Part shown: positions 1 to 11,586 of the stretch, in pieces | How positions within the stretch are numbered: position 1 is the stretch's first letter | Layout of the letters: each line of letters begins with the position of its first letter | From: Heloderma charlesbogerti | Lineage: Eukaryota; Chordata; Lepidosauria; Squamata; Helodermatidae | Length of the DNA stretch: 64,000 nt | Direction: 5' to 3' | Assembly: GCA_026122225.1 (NCBI GenBank) | Contig: JANEZZ010001497.1 | Span: 744,001 to 808,000, forward strand | Notes under the pieces: generated by a model | What the model was told of the DNA's origin: nothing | What the model saw: only the letters and a program-made list of their open reading frames with translations | Databases searched by the model: none | Translations under genes and position numbers: made by a program

Positions 1-242
1 TTGAAGAAGAAGATCCCTTCCCCAAATGGTGCCCTCCAAAGGTTTTGGACTTCAACTCCCATCAGGCCCAGCCGGCATGAGCAATGGTAAAAAATGCTGG
101 GAGTTGTAGCCCAAAACATCTGGAAGGCTGCAGGTTGCAGAAGGCTAATGTAGGGACTATTCAAATATTCGAAGGTATTTATTTGTATCCAGATATTTAC
201 AAGCACTTGTGATGACAGAGTCTTACCAGAGGCATCCTTTGG
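1..242. repeat. Inverted repeat, left arm
   Basis: This segment is the reverse complement of 39414-39654 with few differences. It includes the common reptile/bird block with CATCAGGCCCAGCCGGC. It may be a longer repeat truncated by the window edge. Bases 243-375 show nothing I recognise. Confidence 0.6.
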
Positions 243-375
243 AATGATTCATTCCGCCGCTGCACAGTCTCCTTGGGAACATTTTCATCCGCTTTGGAGA
301 CACTGTCCTTCCGCTCACCATCCATGAACTTTCTTCCTCTTCCTCTGGAGTTGTGGCTGGCTGTGCCTGTGCCAC

Positions 376-1086
376 TAGGGATGGCGGAGAATTTATCCAC
401 GAATCTCTGGGAGGCCGAATGCCAATGCATTCAGCCCCCTGAAATTGGTGGGGAAATTCTCCGCCCCCCCGCCCCCCCCGGGATGGGACCTACCTCTGTT
501 GAATGTCCTTCTCGGCGGCAGGTCCCGGCGGCGTTTCGGCGGCGTTTCAGCAGGGGTGGGGGTGGCGGCCGGTGTTCCGACTGGCTGCCGCCACCGCCAT
601 TTCCCCATAAAGTTAAAAACAAAACAAAATGTGATAGGCTATGTAACGATTTATGTAGCCTATCACGGCTAGATTTTCAAAGTCAGCCGTGATAGGCTAC
701 GTAAATCGTTAAAGAGCCTATCATGGGTGACTTTGGAAAAAAAAAAGCACGTACGCAAATGGCGGCGCCCATGGGTGCTGCCATTTGCGTTCCTTATTTG
801 GGCCTGGGTAGTCTTCGTAAAGATTTACGTAGACTATGGCGAAAATAAGGGCAATGCTATTTCTTTTAAAAAAACTTTTTTATTTCGCGGCCAGGGAGAT
901 GGGGTGCTCCCCCCCGGCCAAAATTTTGGCGGCGAGGGATGGGGCGCCTCCCCCCCATCCTGAATTTCGGCCGGGAGGGGCGGGGCACCTCTCCCCCCAC
1001 CAAGAATTTTGGGGGAAGAACCGAAGCGCCTCCCCCTTCACCGAAAACAGCTGCGGGACCAGGTGAAGGACTTTCGTCCATCCTTA
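376..1086. mobile_element. PH element 1 (non-autonomous hAT with hairpin array)
   Basis: It begins TAGGGATGGCGGAGAATT and ends TTTCGTCCATCCTTA. It is flanked by a perfect 8-bp target-site duplication, TGTGCCAC. Between the ends lie hairpins with GATAGGCTACGTAAA arms and a GCAAATGGCGGCGCCCATGG hairpin. GC-rich ends give overlapping open frames on both strands that are not real genes. Confidence 0.85.
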
Positions 1087-1124
1087 TGTGCCACTTTCTT
1101 TGGCGGTAATTGGTATTGTGCGCT

Positions 1125-1550
1125 GCTTACGGTTGGAACGTATAATAAGGAACGCAAATGGTGGTGCCCATGGGTGCCGCCATTTGCGTATGTGCTTCCC
1201 CCCCCCAAGTCAGCCGTCATAGGCTACATGACGATTTACGTAGCCTATCACGGCTGACGTTGGAAAGCTAGCCATGATAGGCTACGTTAATCATTACGTA
1301 GCCTATCACAGGTATGTGTTTTTTTTTTTCATTCACTTTGTAATGGCGGCAGCGGCAGCTGGTCCGGCGGGGGGCAGGGGGTGGTGGAGAATTTCACCAA
1401 CAATTTTGGGGGGCCGAATACGTTGGCATTCGGCCTCCCCGAGATTCATGGAGAAATTCACGGCCATCCCTAGGTCAGGATTTTGGCGGGAGATGCTTTG
1501 CAACCGCGAATCACCCCATCAAAAAGGTAGATGACTTCGGTACATCCCTA
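1125..1550. mobile_element. PH element 2, two fused fragments
   Basis: The first fragment has GGCGCCCATGG-type and GATAGGCTAC hairpins and ends at a CCATCCCTA terminus at 1472. The second (1473-1550) is the other type of terminus, ending TACATCCCTA. ATTGCATC follows it, the same octamer that precedes the PH elements at 3821 and 11330. Confidence 0.65.
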
Positions 1551-1648
1551 ATTGCATCTGAGTCTATATTCAGTCCAGAAAGTGTGAATTGGGTAAATCC
1601 TGATCAAAAATGAATTCAAACTAATTTTTCATACATTCCTACTGCACC

Positions 1649-1956
1649 TAGGGATGGTGGAGAATTTCACCACGGAACAAAATGAGGCTGGATTCTTTTG
1701 AATCTGGCCTCCAGAATCCACGGCAGAATGGATCACTTACTTCTGCCTCCCAAGGATTCCCTCCGGAACGGCACACCGGCTCTGGATCGCTGTGAGGAAT
1801 ACAGCTGCAAATGGCATAGTGGAGATCACTTGGGGCCGTAAAGCAGCTAGTTTAACCTAAATGCAGCCGTAAATGGCTGCAATTAGGTTAAACTAAGGGC
1901 TTTACGGTTGCAAGTGGCATGCACTACGCCATTTGCGGCTGTGTTTTTTCCCGCAG
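1649..1956. mobile_element. PH variant fragment with TTTAACCTAA-core hairpin
   Basis: It starts TAGGGATGGTGGAGAATTTC. A long hairpin has arms through GCCGTAAAG and TAGTTTAACCTAAATGCAGC. The same sequence is present at 10861-11205. The right terminus is not intact, and a complete PH element is inserted directly after it. Confidence 0.6.
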
Positions 1957-2871
1957 TAGGGATGGCGGAGAATTTCTCCATGAATCTCAGGGAGGCCAAA
2001 TGCCAATGCATTCAGCCCCCCCAAATTGGTGGTGAAATTCCCCGCTGGCCCCCCGCCCCCCCCGGGATGGGACTTACCTCCTTTGAATGTCCCTCTCAGC
2101 CGGGGGTCCCGGGGGCGTTTCGGCGGCAATTCAGCGGGGGCGGCGGCGGCAGCCGGTCTTCTGACTGGCTGCCGCCGCCGCCATTGCAAAATAAAAAAGC
2201 AAAGTAAAAAACAACCACAACACACCCGTGATAGGCTACGTAATGATTTACGTAGCCTATCACGGCTAGATTTCCAAAGTCAGCCGTGATAGGCTACGTA
2301 AATCGTCACGTAGCCTATCATGGGTGACTTTGAAAAAAAAAACGCGTACGCAAAAGTGGCACCGCCATATGCATTCCTTAGTTTGGCACGTCTAGTCTAC
2401 GTAAAGATTTACATAGACTACAGCGAAAATAAGGGCAATGCAAATAGCGTTCCCTTATTTTCGCTGTAGTCTACATAAATCTTTATGTAGACAAGACGTG
2501 CCAAAGTAAGGAATGCAAATGGTGGCGCCCCATGGGCGCCGCCATTTGTGTACGTGCTTTTTTCCCCCCCAAAGTCACCCGTGATAGGCTACATGACGAT
2601 TTACATAGCCTATCACGGCTGACTTTGGAAATCTAGCCATGATAGGCTACGTAAATCGTTATGTAGGCTATCACGGGTGGGTTGTTTTTTTTTTACTTTA
2701 CTTTTTTTTTCGCAGCCGGGTAGATGGGGCACTCCTCCCCGGCCTTAATTTCGGCGGCGAGAGATGGGGCGCCTCCCCCCCTTGCCTGAACTTCAGGAGG
2801 AGAACCGAGGCGCCTCCCCCCCACTGCGAAGCAAGCTGTGGGACCAGGTAAGTCCCTTTCGTCCATCCCTA
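1957..2871. mobile_element. PH element 4
   Basis: It runs from TAGGGATGGCGGAGAATTTC to TTTCGTCCATCCCTA. Flanking octamers TCCCGCAG and TCCCGTGG are a diverged target-site duplication. The paralogous site near 11205 is empty. It contains a long palindrome centred on a GGCAATGCAAATAGCGTTCCC-like hairpin near 2443. Confidence 0.85.
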
Positions 2872-2919
2872 TCCCGTGGTAGGCTACTATTTTTTCATGT
2901 GGATTTTTCAAATGTACGC

Positions 2920-3727
2920 TAGGGATGGACGAAAGTCCCTTACCTGTTCCCACAGCTTGCTTCGCGGTGGGGGGGAGGCGCTTCAGTTCTCACCCCAAAG
3001 TTCTTGGCAGGGGGGAGGCGCCCTGCCCCTCCCGGCCGAAATTCAGGCCGGGGGGGAGCGCCCCATCTCCCCGGCCGTGAAATAAAAAAAGGTAATTTGG
3101 GGGAAAAAAAACACGTGATAGTCTACGTAGTGATTTACGTAGCCTATCACGGCTAGATTTTCAAAGTCAGCTGTGATAGGCTACCTAAATCTTTATGTAG
3201 CCTATCACGGGTGACTTTGAAAAAGAAAAAAAGAAAAGCGCAAATAGCGTTGCCCTTATTTTCCCTGTAGTCTACGTAAAACTTTACGTAGACTACCCGT
3301 GCCCAAACAAGGAACGCAAATGGCGGCGCCCATGGGTGCCGCCATTTGTGTACGTGCTTTTTTTTTTCAAAGTCACATGTGATAGGCTTCATAAAGATTT
3401 ATGTAGCCTCTCATGGCTGACTTTGAAAATCTAGCCATGATAGTCTACGTAAATCGTTACATAGCCTATCATGTTTTTTTTTTTTTTTACTTTACTTTGT
3501 AATGGTGGTGGCGGCAGCTGGTTGAAAGACCGGCCGCTGCCCCCGCCCCCACCGAAACTCCGCCAAAATGCCGCCAGGACCTGCCGCCAAGAGGGACATT
3601 CGAAGGAGGTAAGTCCCATCCCGGGGGTGGGGGAGGGGGTGAAGAATTTCACCACCAATTTCGGGGGGCCGCATGCATTGGCATTCAGCCTCCCAGAGAT
3701 TCATGGAGAAATTCTCCGCCATCCCTA
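2920..3727. mobile_element. PH element 5
   Basis: Orientation is opposite to the preceding copy: it begins TAGGGATGGACGAAAGTCCC and ends AATTCTCCGCCATCCCTA. AATGTACGC on the left and AATTGTACGC on the right mark the target site. The paralogous site near 11233 is empty. Confidence 0.85.
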
Positions 3728-3820
3728 AATTGTACGCTTGCTGTCGAAAGCATATTTTTTTGATTCATATTATCACATTGCAAGCTTGGAAATACATGGA
3801 GTTCAACTGAAGATTGCATC

Positions 3821-4115
3821 TAGGGATGGCGGAGAATTCTGCCACGGATTTCAGTGAGGCCGGATGTACTGGCATTCGGCCCCCTGGAACCCATGGCAGA
3901 ATGGCCTCCCACCCCCCGCCCCCTCGAGGATTCCCCCCTGGGATGAAACTTACCTGGGGCAGATGTTCTGGAGGTGGCGGCGGCAGCGGACTCAAATGTC
4001 TGCTGCGGACTCAAATGGTGGCCACCATGCCATTTGCATAGCTGCCTTTACCATTATAGGCTATGTAAATACTTACGTAGCCTATCACGGCAAGCAAAAA
4101 AACCACAACCCCCCC
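3821..4115. mobile_element. PH element 6, truncated
   Basis: An intact TAGGGATGGCGGAGAATTC start is followed by the subterminal GC-rich region, an ACTTACCTGG motif and one GATAGGCTATGTAAA hairpin, then the element stops. Bases 4116-4411 hold no recognisable feature. Confidence 0.7.
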
Positions 4116-4419
4116 CGCGTACTTCATCTCCAATTAGTCTTAAGTGTTAAATCCATTTGCTCAGCTAATTCCCCAAAATAGCTTGTGCATTTGAATCTTT
4201 GTAAACCCCAGTAAATGTGCCATCATGGCATGATCCTCTTCAACAGTGTCTGAGTATGAATCTCTTTGGGTGGGAATTGTCTTCTTAGCCATAGACGCTC
4301 TATTGCCAATGTCTAAAGATTCCTTATAAGCGGGTGTGCGAGTCTTGTTAGAATGCGTGCAAGACTGTATAAGGGTCTAACTAGAGCACATCAGGTAACA
4401 ACCAGGAAAGAGCAGCAGC

Positions 4420-6117
4420 TAGGTAGGGATGTGAGAGAATTCTGCCACGAATCTCGGGGAGGCCGAATGCGAGCACATTTGGCCTCCCGAAATTGGTGAC
4501 GGAATGGTCTGCCCCCCCGCCCCCCCGGGACGGGACTTACCTTGGGCAGATCTTCCTGGCGGCGGCGGCTGTGGTGGCGGTTCGGCGGCGGTTCAGCAGC
4601 AGTTCAGCAGTGGCGGCTGCGGCAGCCGGTCTTCTGACTGGCTGCTGCCACCGTAATTTCCAGTTAAAACAAAACAAAAACAAAAAAAACGTGATAGGCT
4701 ACGTAAATGTTTACATAGCCTATCACGGCTGATTTAAAAGAAAAAAAAGACACGCGTGTATGCAAATGGCGGCGCCCATGGACGCTGCCATTTGCGTTCC
4801 TTATTTTGGCACGTCTTAGTCTATGTAAACATTTATGTAGACTAAGACGGCAAAAATAAGGGGAAAGCAAATAGCGTAGCGTCTATGCTATTTGCGTTCC
4901 CCTTATTTTCACCGTCTTAGTCTACGTAAATGTTTACGTAGACTCAGATGTGCCAAAATAAGGAACACAAATGGCGGCGCCCATGGGTGCCGACATTTGC
5001 GTACACACGTTTTTTCTTTTTCTTTTAAATCAGCCGTGATAGGTTACGTAAACATTTACGTAGCCTATCACAGCTGACTGCAGGTTCGCAAACGGCAGCG
5101 GCTACGGCCGCCGCCATTTGCGGAGCCGGCTGGCCAGGATTCTGAGGGGAGAGACGGAGCGCCTCCCCCCCAGCCAGAATTTCGGGGGGAGGGATGGAGC
5201 GCCTCCCCCCCCACTAATGTCACCCTTCGAAAAGGTAAGTGACTTTCGTACATCCCTACAGCTAGGGTTGGCAGAGAATTCCACCACAGACCTTGGTGAG
5301 TCCGAATGTCAGTGCATTCAGCCCCCTGAACTCCGTGGCGGAATGGCCTGCCACCCCACCGCCCCCCCACGGATCCCCCCTGGGACGAGACTCACCTGGG
5401 GCGGATCTTCCAGGCAGCGGCAGCTACGTCAGTGGGGGCGGCGGCTGTGGCGGCTGGTCTTCCAACCAGCTGCCGCTGCCACCATTTCCACTCTTGTATA
5501 TATATATATAAAAGATGTGATAGGCTACGTAAAGATTTAGGTAGCCTATCATGACTAGGTTTAAAAAAAAAAACACAACGTGATAGGCTACGTAAATCTT
5601 TAAAGCTACGTAGCCTATCATGGCTGGGTGGGTTAAATATTTACTTAGACTATGACGGCAAAAAAAAGGGGAATGCAAATAGCATAGCGGGCGCTATTTG
5701 TGTCCCTTTTTGCTTCCCCGTTTTAGCCTACGTAAATATTTACGTAGGGTAAAACGGGGAATCAAAAAGGGACACAAATAGCGCCCGCTACACTATTTGC
5801 ATTCCCCTTTATTTTCGCCGTCATAGTCTACGTAAATATTTACGTAGATTAAGAGGGCAAAAATAAGGAATGCAAATGGCGGCGGCCATAACCGCCACCA
5901 TTTGCATACACGTTTTTTTGTTTTTTGTTTTTACCCAGAGCCCTCCGCGGCCCGAAATCCGGTTGCGGACAGCTCTGGCCTGGCTGGGCCTGGCTGGCTG
6001 CTCCGCGGAGCTGCCGCAGAGCACAGCCGGCCGCGGTGGATTCCGGGGGGGAGGAACGGAGCGCCTCCCCCCCATCAACATAATTCGCGAAAGTTGAGTG
6101 TCTTTCGTACAACCCTA
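4420..6117. mobile_element. PH element 7, outer copy split by element 8
   Basis: The outer copy has GCAGCAGC on both sides (4412-4419 and 6118-6125). Only its first four bases (TAGG) lie left of element 8. The rest resumes at 5267 and runs to ACAACCCTA. It contains a long nested palindrome centred near 5736 with GCAAATAGCG, CCCCGTTTTAG and ACGTAAATATTTACGT modules. Confidence 0.8.
4424..5258. mobile_element. PH element 8, inserted four bases into element 7
   Basis: It runs from TAGGGATGTGAGAGAATTC to CGTACATCCCTA. The duplicated octamer CAGCTAGG (4416-4423 and 5259-5266) spans the junction between host sequence and the first four bases of element 7. Its palindrome is centred near 4881. Confidence 0.85.
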
Positions 6118-6167
6118 GCAGCAGCAACATGCAGCTTTTCCCCCAGTTACCAGACACCAGCGGATCT

Positions 6168-6550
6168 ATAAGAACATCAGAAGAGCCCTGCTGGATCAGG
6201 CCAAGGGTCCATCTAGTCCAGTATTCTATTGACACAGTGGCCAACCAGCTGTCGACGAGGAACCACAAGCAGGACATGAGTGCAACAATACCCTCCCACC
6301 CATGTTCCCCAGCAACTGGTGTATACGGGCTCACTTCCTCTGGCCCTGAAGGTAGCACATAGCCATCAAGACTAGTAGCCATTGATAGCCTTTTCCTCCA
6401 GGAATCTGTCTAACCCCCTTTTAAAGCCATCCAAATTGGTGGCCATCACCACATCCTGTGGTAGCGGATTCCATAGTTTTAACTATGTGCTGTATTGAGA
6501 AGTACTTCCTTTTATGTGTCCTGAATCTCCCACCAAACAGCTTCACCTAT
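6168..6550 (-). mobile_element. CR1 LINE 3' end
   Basis: Read on the minus strand it is the CR1 3' region ending in the block that contains GGACCCTTGGCCTGATCCAG and GGGCTCTTCTGATGTTC. It matches 9577-10085 and 46599-47100. No intact reading frame remains. Confidence 0.75.
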
Positions 6551-6622
6551 GGTCAATAACTTAGGCCTAGAGTTACTGCTGAGTCCCAGACTGCAGAGCT
6601 ACAGAAACAACCTACCTTTATG

Positions 6623-7635
6623 TAGGGATGTCAGAGAATTCTGCCACAGATTTCGGTGAGGCCGAATGCCAGTGAACTCCATGGTGGAACGGCCTGCCAC
6701 CCCCCCACACATCCCCCCCAGGATGAGACTTACCTGGGGCAGATGTTCCGGGCGGCGGCGGCAGCTATTTGCGTTGCCCTTATTTTCGCCGTAGTCTACG
6801 TAAAGATTTACGTAGACTACAGCGACCAAATAAGGAACGCGAATGGCGGCTCCCTATGGGGGCCGCCATTTGCGTACGCGCTTTTTTTTTTTTAAAGTCA
6901 CCTGTGATAGGCTACATGATGATTTAGGTAGCCTATCATGGCTGACTTTGCAGATCTAGCCATGATAGGCTACGTTAATCGTCACGTAGCCTATCAGGGG
7001 GGCAGTTTTTTTTTAAAACTTTTTATTTCGCGGCTGGGCGAGGCGAGGCGCCTCCTCCCCGGCCTGAATTTCGGCCGGGCGAGGCGGGAAGCCTTCCCCC
7101 CGGCCTGAATTTTGGCCGGGCGAGGCGGGAAGCCTCCCCCCCCAGGCTGAACTTCAGGGGGAGAGCAGCGAAGCGCCTTCCCCCCACCGCAAAAAGCTGC
7201 GAGACCAGGTAAGTGACTTTCGTGCACCCCTATTTCTTTTCTTTGTCTTAGTCTACATAAATATTGACATAGACTAAGATGGCAAAAAATAAGGAATGCA
7301 AATGGCAGTAGCCGTAGCCGCCACCATTTGTGTACGCATTTTTTTTTTTAAAAAAACCCAGACGTGATAGGCTACGTAAGTTTTATGTAGCCTATCACGT
7401 CTATGGGGGAAAAAAAGGAAAAAAACACAGACTGCAAATGGCGGCGACGACAGCCGGTCGGAAGATCCATCGAAGCTGCCGCTGGAGCCGCCGCCGTCTG
7501 GAACATCCGCCCCAGGTAAGTCTCGTCCCGGGGGGATCTGCGGGGGGCGGTGGGGTGGCAGACATTCCGCGATGGATTTCAGGGGGCTGCATTTGGCCTC
7601 ACTGAGATCCGTCGTGGAATTCTCTGACATCCCTA
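6623..7635. mobile_element. PH element 9, composite of two copies
   Basis: A left copy runs from TAGGGATGTCAGAGAATTC to GTGCACCCCTA at 7232. It is followed directly by the interior and right terminus (GACATCCCTA) of another copy. The duplicated block at 25.8-26.0 kb has about 170 bases of unique sequence at this place, so host sequence was probably deleted between two insertions. Confidence 0.7.
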
Positions 7636-8129
7636 CCTCCCCCGTTTTCAGGGAACTGTGGTCCTGGTGTGCTGGAAGCACTGCATGCTGGTTTGTGGTC
7701 AGCATGTTTCTCTCTCATCCGCTACTGTACGAATGAACCCAGGTCCCATAGTTCACCCCAGCCCACAAAGTTGCTGCTAGGGAAAGTGGCTACCATCTCT
7801 GTGGATGCTATCGTTTGCCAGTTGGGGACTCGTAATGAGAGCTTCAGTGGCATATCAGATTCAATTGTATAGACTCATTGGGGCTGGTGGCTCCAATTTC
7901 AGTGGGACGGTGCATCCATCCTCAGTATTAGTCAGAACCAGCCAGCACTCCAAAGGACTCCCTATCCCTATCCCTAGAATGGGTTCTGCACCTTAGATTG
8001 CTCCTTTCGACTTCTCGCTGATTCTCACGAAAACCCGGGATGGATGCACCGCCCCTCTTAAATCAAGCACCAGCCTCCACTGCATATACTCAAAGTGTCT
8101 CTTCCAACAAACAGACAAATCTGGGACTT

Positions 8130-8400
8130 TTGGTAAGCATTTTTTGGTGATAAACTGCAGTTTGTTGTTGTTTATTGAATATTTCCAGTGTAGTGCATCC
8201 TGAATATATTTTCAGGTTAATGTACTGTACAGTGCTTCCTCTCTTTTGCACACCATGTCTTCTTATGGAGTAATGAGCCAAGAGTTTTTTCCATCACAGC
8301 GATTGCATCAGGATCATTAATGCACAGGGTTTATGTGTCAGTATTTCAAAGAGCCCTATAAACAGGTGGCCATTCAGACTCTCAGAAGGCACTACAGAGA
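8130..8400 (+). promoter_or_regulatory. Paralogous defensin promoter region, copy A (orphan)
   Basis: This stretch is similar to the promoter of the intact defensin gene (45.74-45.98 kb). Shared features include the TATTTTCAGGTTAATG block, the GCATCAGGATCATTAATGCA block and a TATA-like CTATAAACAGG at 8356-8366. After the region equivalent to the transcription start it diverges, and no signal-peptide ATG follows. It therefore looks like a promoter that has lost its gene. Confidence 0.55.
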
Positions 8401-8479
8401 GTTTGAGGAGAAATGTATCAATTTTGGGAGGCACACTGTCTGGGTCTCTGTGGCTCTCTGTGACCAAATTGCTAAAAAC

Positions 8480-9110
8480 TAGGGCTGTGCAGGGACCCCC
8501 CGATCTGACTCAGAAGCTGCTTTGCAGCTTCTGAGGTGGGCCTGATTCGGCTTGGGCAGATTCAAAGCCCCCTTGACCCAACTTGGCCCCAAACCCAAAG
8601 TGGGATTCAGGCACCGAGCCCCACTTTGAGTCCCCCCTGACACCCCCACTCAACCCCCCCAGCTCCTTACCTTGGCCGCCTCCTCTTTCGCCGCCGCCAT
8701 CTCCTGAGGCTCGGACACACAATGACTCTTCATCTTGCTGGGAGTCGCTGTTTTTAAAATGGCGACTCCCTGCAAGAAGAGTCACCACACATCCAGGCCT
8801 AAGGAGATGGTGGTGGAGGTGGCGGGCATCAGTGGAGAAGGCAGCAGCAGTGGTGAAGGCAGTGGCACGGCAGCGGGTGGCGGAGGAAGCGGTGGAGAAG
8901 GTGGCTCAGGTAAGGACCTGGAGGCACCAGGGGGGCTAGGCCAGGGGGGGGCGCAGCTCCGAAGGGCACCGAGTGCTTCGGAGAGCCCCCGACCCACTCT
9001 GGGCTGCTTCGTGCCCTCTCTGCTGCTCCTTGGAAGGGGCTCAAAGTGACCCGAAGTAGCCAGGTTCGCCTCAGGGTTCAGGCCTCAGGCCGAAGCAGTG
9101 CACAGCTCTA
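8480..9110. mobile_element. Non-autonomous hAT, TAGGGCTGTGCA family
   Basis: Terminal inverted repeats TAGGGCTGTGCA and TGCACAGCTCTA are flanked by a perfect 8-bp duplication, CTAAAAAC. The paralogous site near 28840 is empty. It is a different family from the PH elements. Long open frames inside are low-complexity and not coding. Confidence 0.85.
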
Positions 9111-9576
9111 CTAAAAACCTTTCTGGGGCATTCAGATTCAGACTGTGTCTGCTTTGGAGGAGTGTCACTTTCATTTGGCATCTTCCAAAGCTGGCCAAAT
9201 ATGCCTGATTTGGTGCACAGTTGAGCCAAATCCACAGACCCCACTATCTGGTATTTGAACTGGCAGTAGCTCTCCAAGGTCTTTTCCAGCTCTGGAAATG
9301 TGTTGTTGTTCGTTTATGTTTCTCAGCCATAGAAACACAGGAAGCTGCCTTATACCAAGTTGGATCATTGGCCCCTTTAGCCCAATATTGTTGACGCTGT
9401 CTGGAGGTAGCTTTGCAGGGTTTCAGCTTCTTTCCTAGACCAACCTGGAGATGCCAGGGATTGAACCAGGGACATTCTGCATGCAAATCACAGAATCTGC
9501 CACAGGTCTGCAGCCCTTCTCTGCCTATAACTTTGCTGTCCCTAATGGAATTAAGGAAATGGTAAGAACAGAAGAA

Positions 9577-10085
9577 TATATGAACATAAGAAGAGCCCTG
9601 TTGGATCAGACCAAGGGTCCATCTAGTCCAGCATCCTGTTCACACAGTGGCCAACCAGCTGTCGACCAGGAAGCCTCAAGAAGGACAGGAGTGCAACAGC
9701 ACCCTCCCGCCCATGTTCCCCGGCAACTGGGATACATAGGCTCACTGCCTCTGGTGCTGGAGGTAGCACATAGCCATCAAGACTAGTAGCCATTGATAGC
9801 CTTTTCCTCCAGGAATTGGTCCAACCCCCTTTTAAAGCCATCCAAATTGGTGGCCATCACTACATCCTGTGGTAGTGAATTCCATAGTTTATGCGCAGTG
9901 TGAAGAAATACTTCCTTTTATCTGTTCTGAATCTCCCACCAATCAGCTTCATGGGATGACACCAGGTTCTAGTTTTTTGATAGAGGGAGAAAAATGTCTC
10001 CCTATCCACATTCTCCACATTCTCCACACCATGCATAATTCTGTAGACCTCCATCATGTCTCCTCTTTATGTTGAGACTGTGGGC
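9577..10085 (-). mobile_element. CR1 LINE 3' end
   Basis: This is the same minus-strand CR1 3' region as at 6168 and 46599, here about 500 bases long. It is inserted in copy A of the segmental duplication. Its position differs from the PH insertion in copy B. Confidence 0.75.
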
Positions 10086-10860
10086 ATTATTGTTTTCTCA
10101 GTTCTGCTCTATCTTGTATTTTTGTGAGAACAGGAGGTGTGTCTGAAAACACTGTTGATCGATATCACAGTTTATCTGGCATTTGCCACTTCCCTTTCAT
10201 CTTTGCATAAGCTGTTGTTTAGGTGAGATTGGCATTACTTTTGCTGTGTTAGGTGTGTAGGAAGATTCCAAATAAACAGGAAATCAGTGAACAAAAATCT
10301 TTTTATTTAACATGGTGGGAAGAGGGTTTCCCATGTTTACTCCAGCTGCAAAATGCTGGGGAATTGCAGCTGTTAAGGGCCCATAACAGAGGCATGATTC
10401 AAGCGATATGGGAGAGTATCCTATGCTGTGGCTAGTTCCAGCTTCACCACTACCTTGTAGCTGGATGGCTCTCAGTCATAGAGTGGTGGACCTAAGTCCC
10501 AGATTGGTTTGTTCCCTGGAATAAACATATGGAGTCTATTCAATTGAAGCTAGCAAGCTACCATTTCATTTTTACAAATACCCAAAGACAACCAATACCA
10601 TCCACATATGATGATAAAGTTGGAAGCTGTGCCTTCCATTTATGAGATAGGTGGTTGGAGGGATGGAAAAAGCCAAAGAGCAACACTGAGTCCTAGTGGT
10701 TTTGAGATAACAATGAAGCCAAATGAAGGAGAGCAGTCTCAGACAGAAGCAGTCTACTGTAGCCCTATTATACACAAATGCACACAGTAACTCCCTCCTC
10801 CCTCTCCTCTCCTTGGATTCCAGCTCCCTGGTAACCAGCTGCACTCACTCTCATTCCACC

Positions 10861-11205
10861 TAGGGATGGCGGAGAATTCCACCATGGAACCAAATGAGGC
10901 TGGATTCTTTTGAATCTGGCCTCCAGAATCCATTGCAGAACGGATCACTTACTTCCACTTCCCAAGGATTCCGTCCAGAACGACACATCAGCTCTGGACC
11001 GCTGGCGATATGGTAATGGCAGCTGCCATTACCATATCGCTGTGAGGAATACAGCTGCAAATGGCGTAGTGGAGACCACTTGTGGCCGTAAAGCAGCTAG
11101 TTTAACCTAAATGCAGCCATAAATGGCTGCAATTAGGTTAAACTAAGGGCTTTACGGCTGCAAGTGGCATGCACTACGCCATTTGCGGCTGTGTTTTTTC
11201 CCACA
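10861..11205. mobile_element. PH variant fragment with TTTAACCTAA-core hairpin
   Basis: This is a second copy of 1649-1956 with an extra short hairpin (GCGATATGGTAATGGCAG). The right side passes without interruption into host sequence that, in the other copy, carries two full PH insertions. Confidence 0.6.
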
Positions 11206-11329
11206 ATAGGCTAACATTTTTTCATGTGGATTTTTCAAATGTACGCTTGCTGTCGAAAGCATTTTTTTTTTATCCATATTATCACATTGCAAGCTTGGAA
11301 ATACATGGACTTCAACTAAAGATTGCATC

Positions 11330-11586
11330 TAGGGATGGCAGAGAATTCCGCCACAGATTTCAGTGAGCCTGAATGCACTGGCATTCGGCCCCCCCAAACC
11401 CATGACGGAATGGACTCCCACCCCCCTGCGGAATCCCCCCCGGGATGAAGGTTACGTGGGGCAGATGTTCCGGTGGCAGCGGCAGCAGCAGCTGGTCTCT
11501 TGGCCGGCTGCTGTGGACTCAAATGGCGGCCACCATGCCATTTGTGTAGCTGCCTTTACCATGATAGGCTATGTAAATGCTTATGT
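11330..11586. mobile_element. PH element 11, truncated
   Basis: The start TAGGGATGGCAGAGAATTCC follows ATTGCATC exactly as at 3821. The copy ends within the first GATAGGCTATG hairpin arm. The shared site suggests insertion before the local duplication. Confidence 0.65.

Larger units (their letters stand above)
6118..10563. repeat. Segmental duplication, copy A
   Basis: Non-repeat sequence here matches 25690-30563 in the same order and orientation. Matching blocks include the text before the PH element at 6623, the block at 7636-8470, 9111-9560 and 10100-10550. Each copy carries its own mobile-element insertions (CR1 at 6168 and 9577, PH at 6623 and a hAT at 8480 in this copy). The duplication therefore predates these insertions. 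Confidence 0.7.

Noticed and set aside
273..692. Long proline- and glycine-rich open frames on both strands here and in other GC-rich ends (for example 13030-13416, 23709-24266, 36271-36582)
   Set aside because: They lie inside PH termini, overlap on both strands and in several frames, run across hairpins, and lack any known domain. High GC content removes stops.
8583..9049. Serine/proline-rich protein inside 8480-9110
   Set aside because: It is within a hAT element with perfect duplication and is low complexity. The reverse copy at 26273 does not keep the frame.
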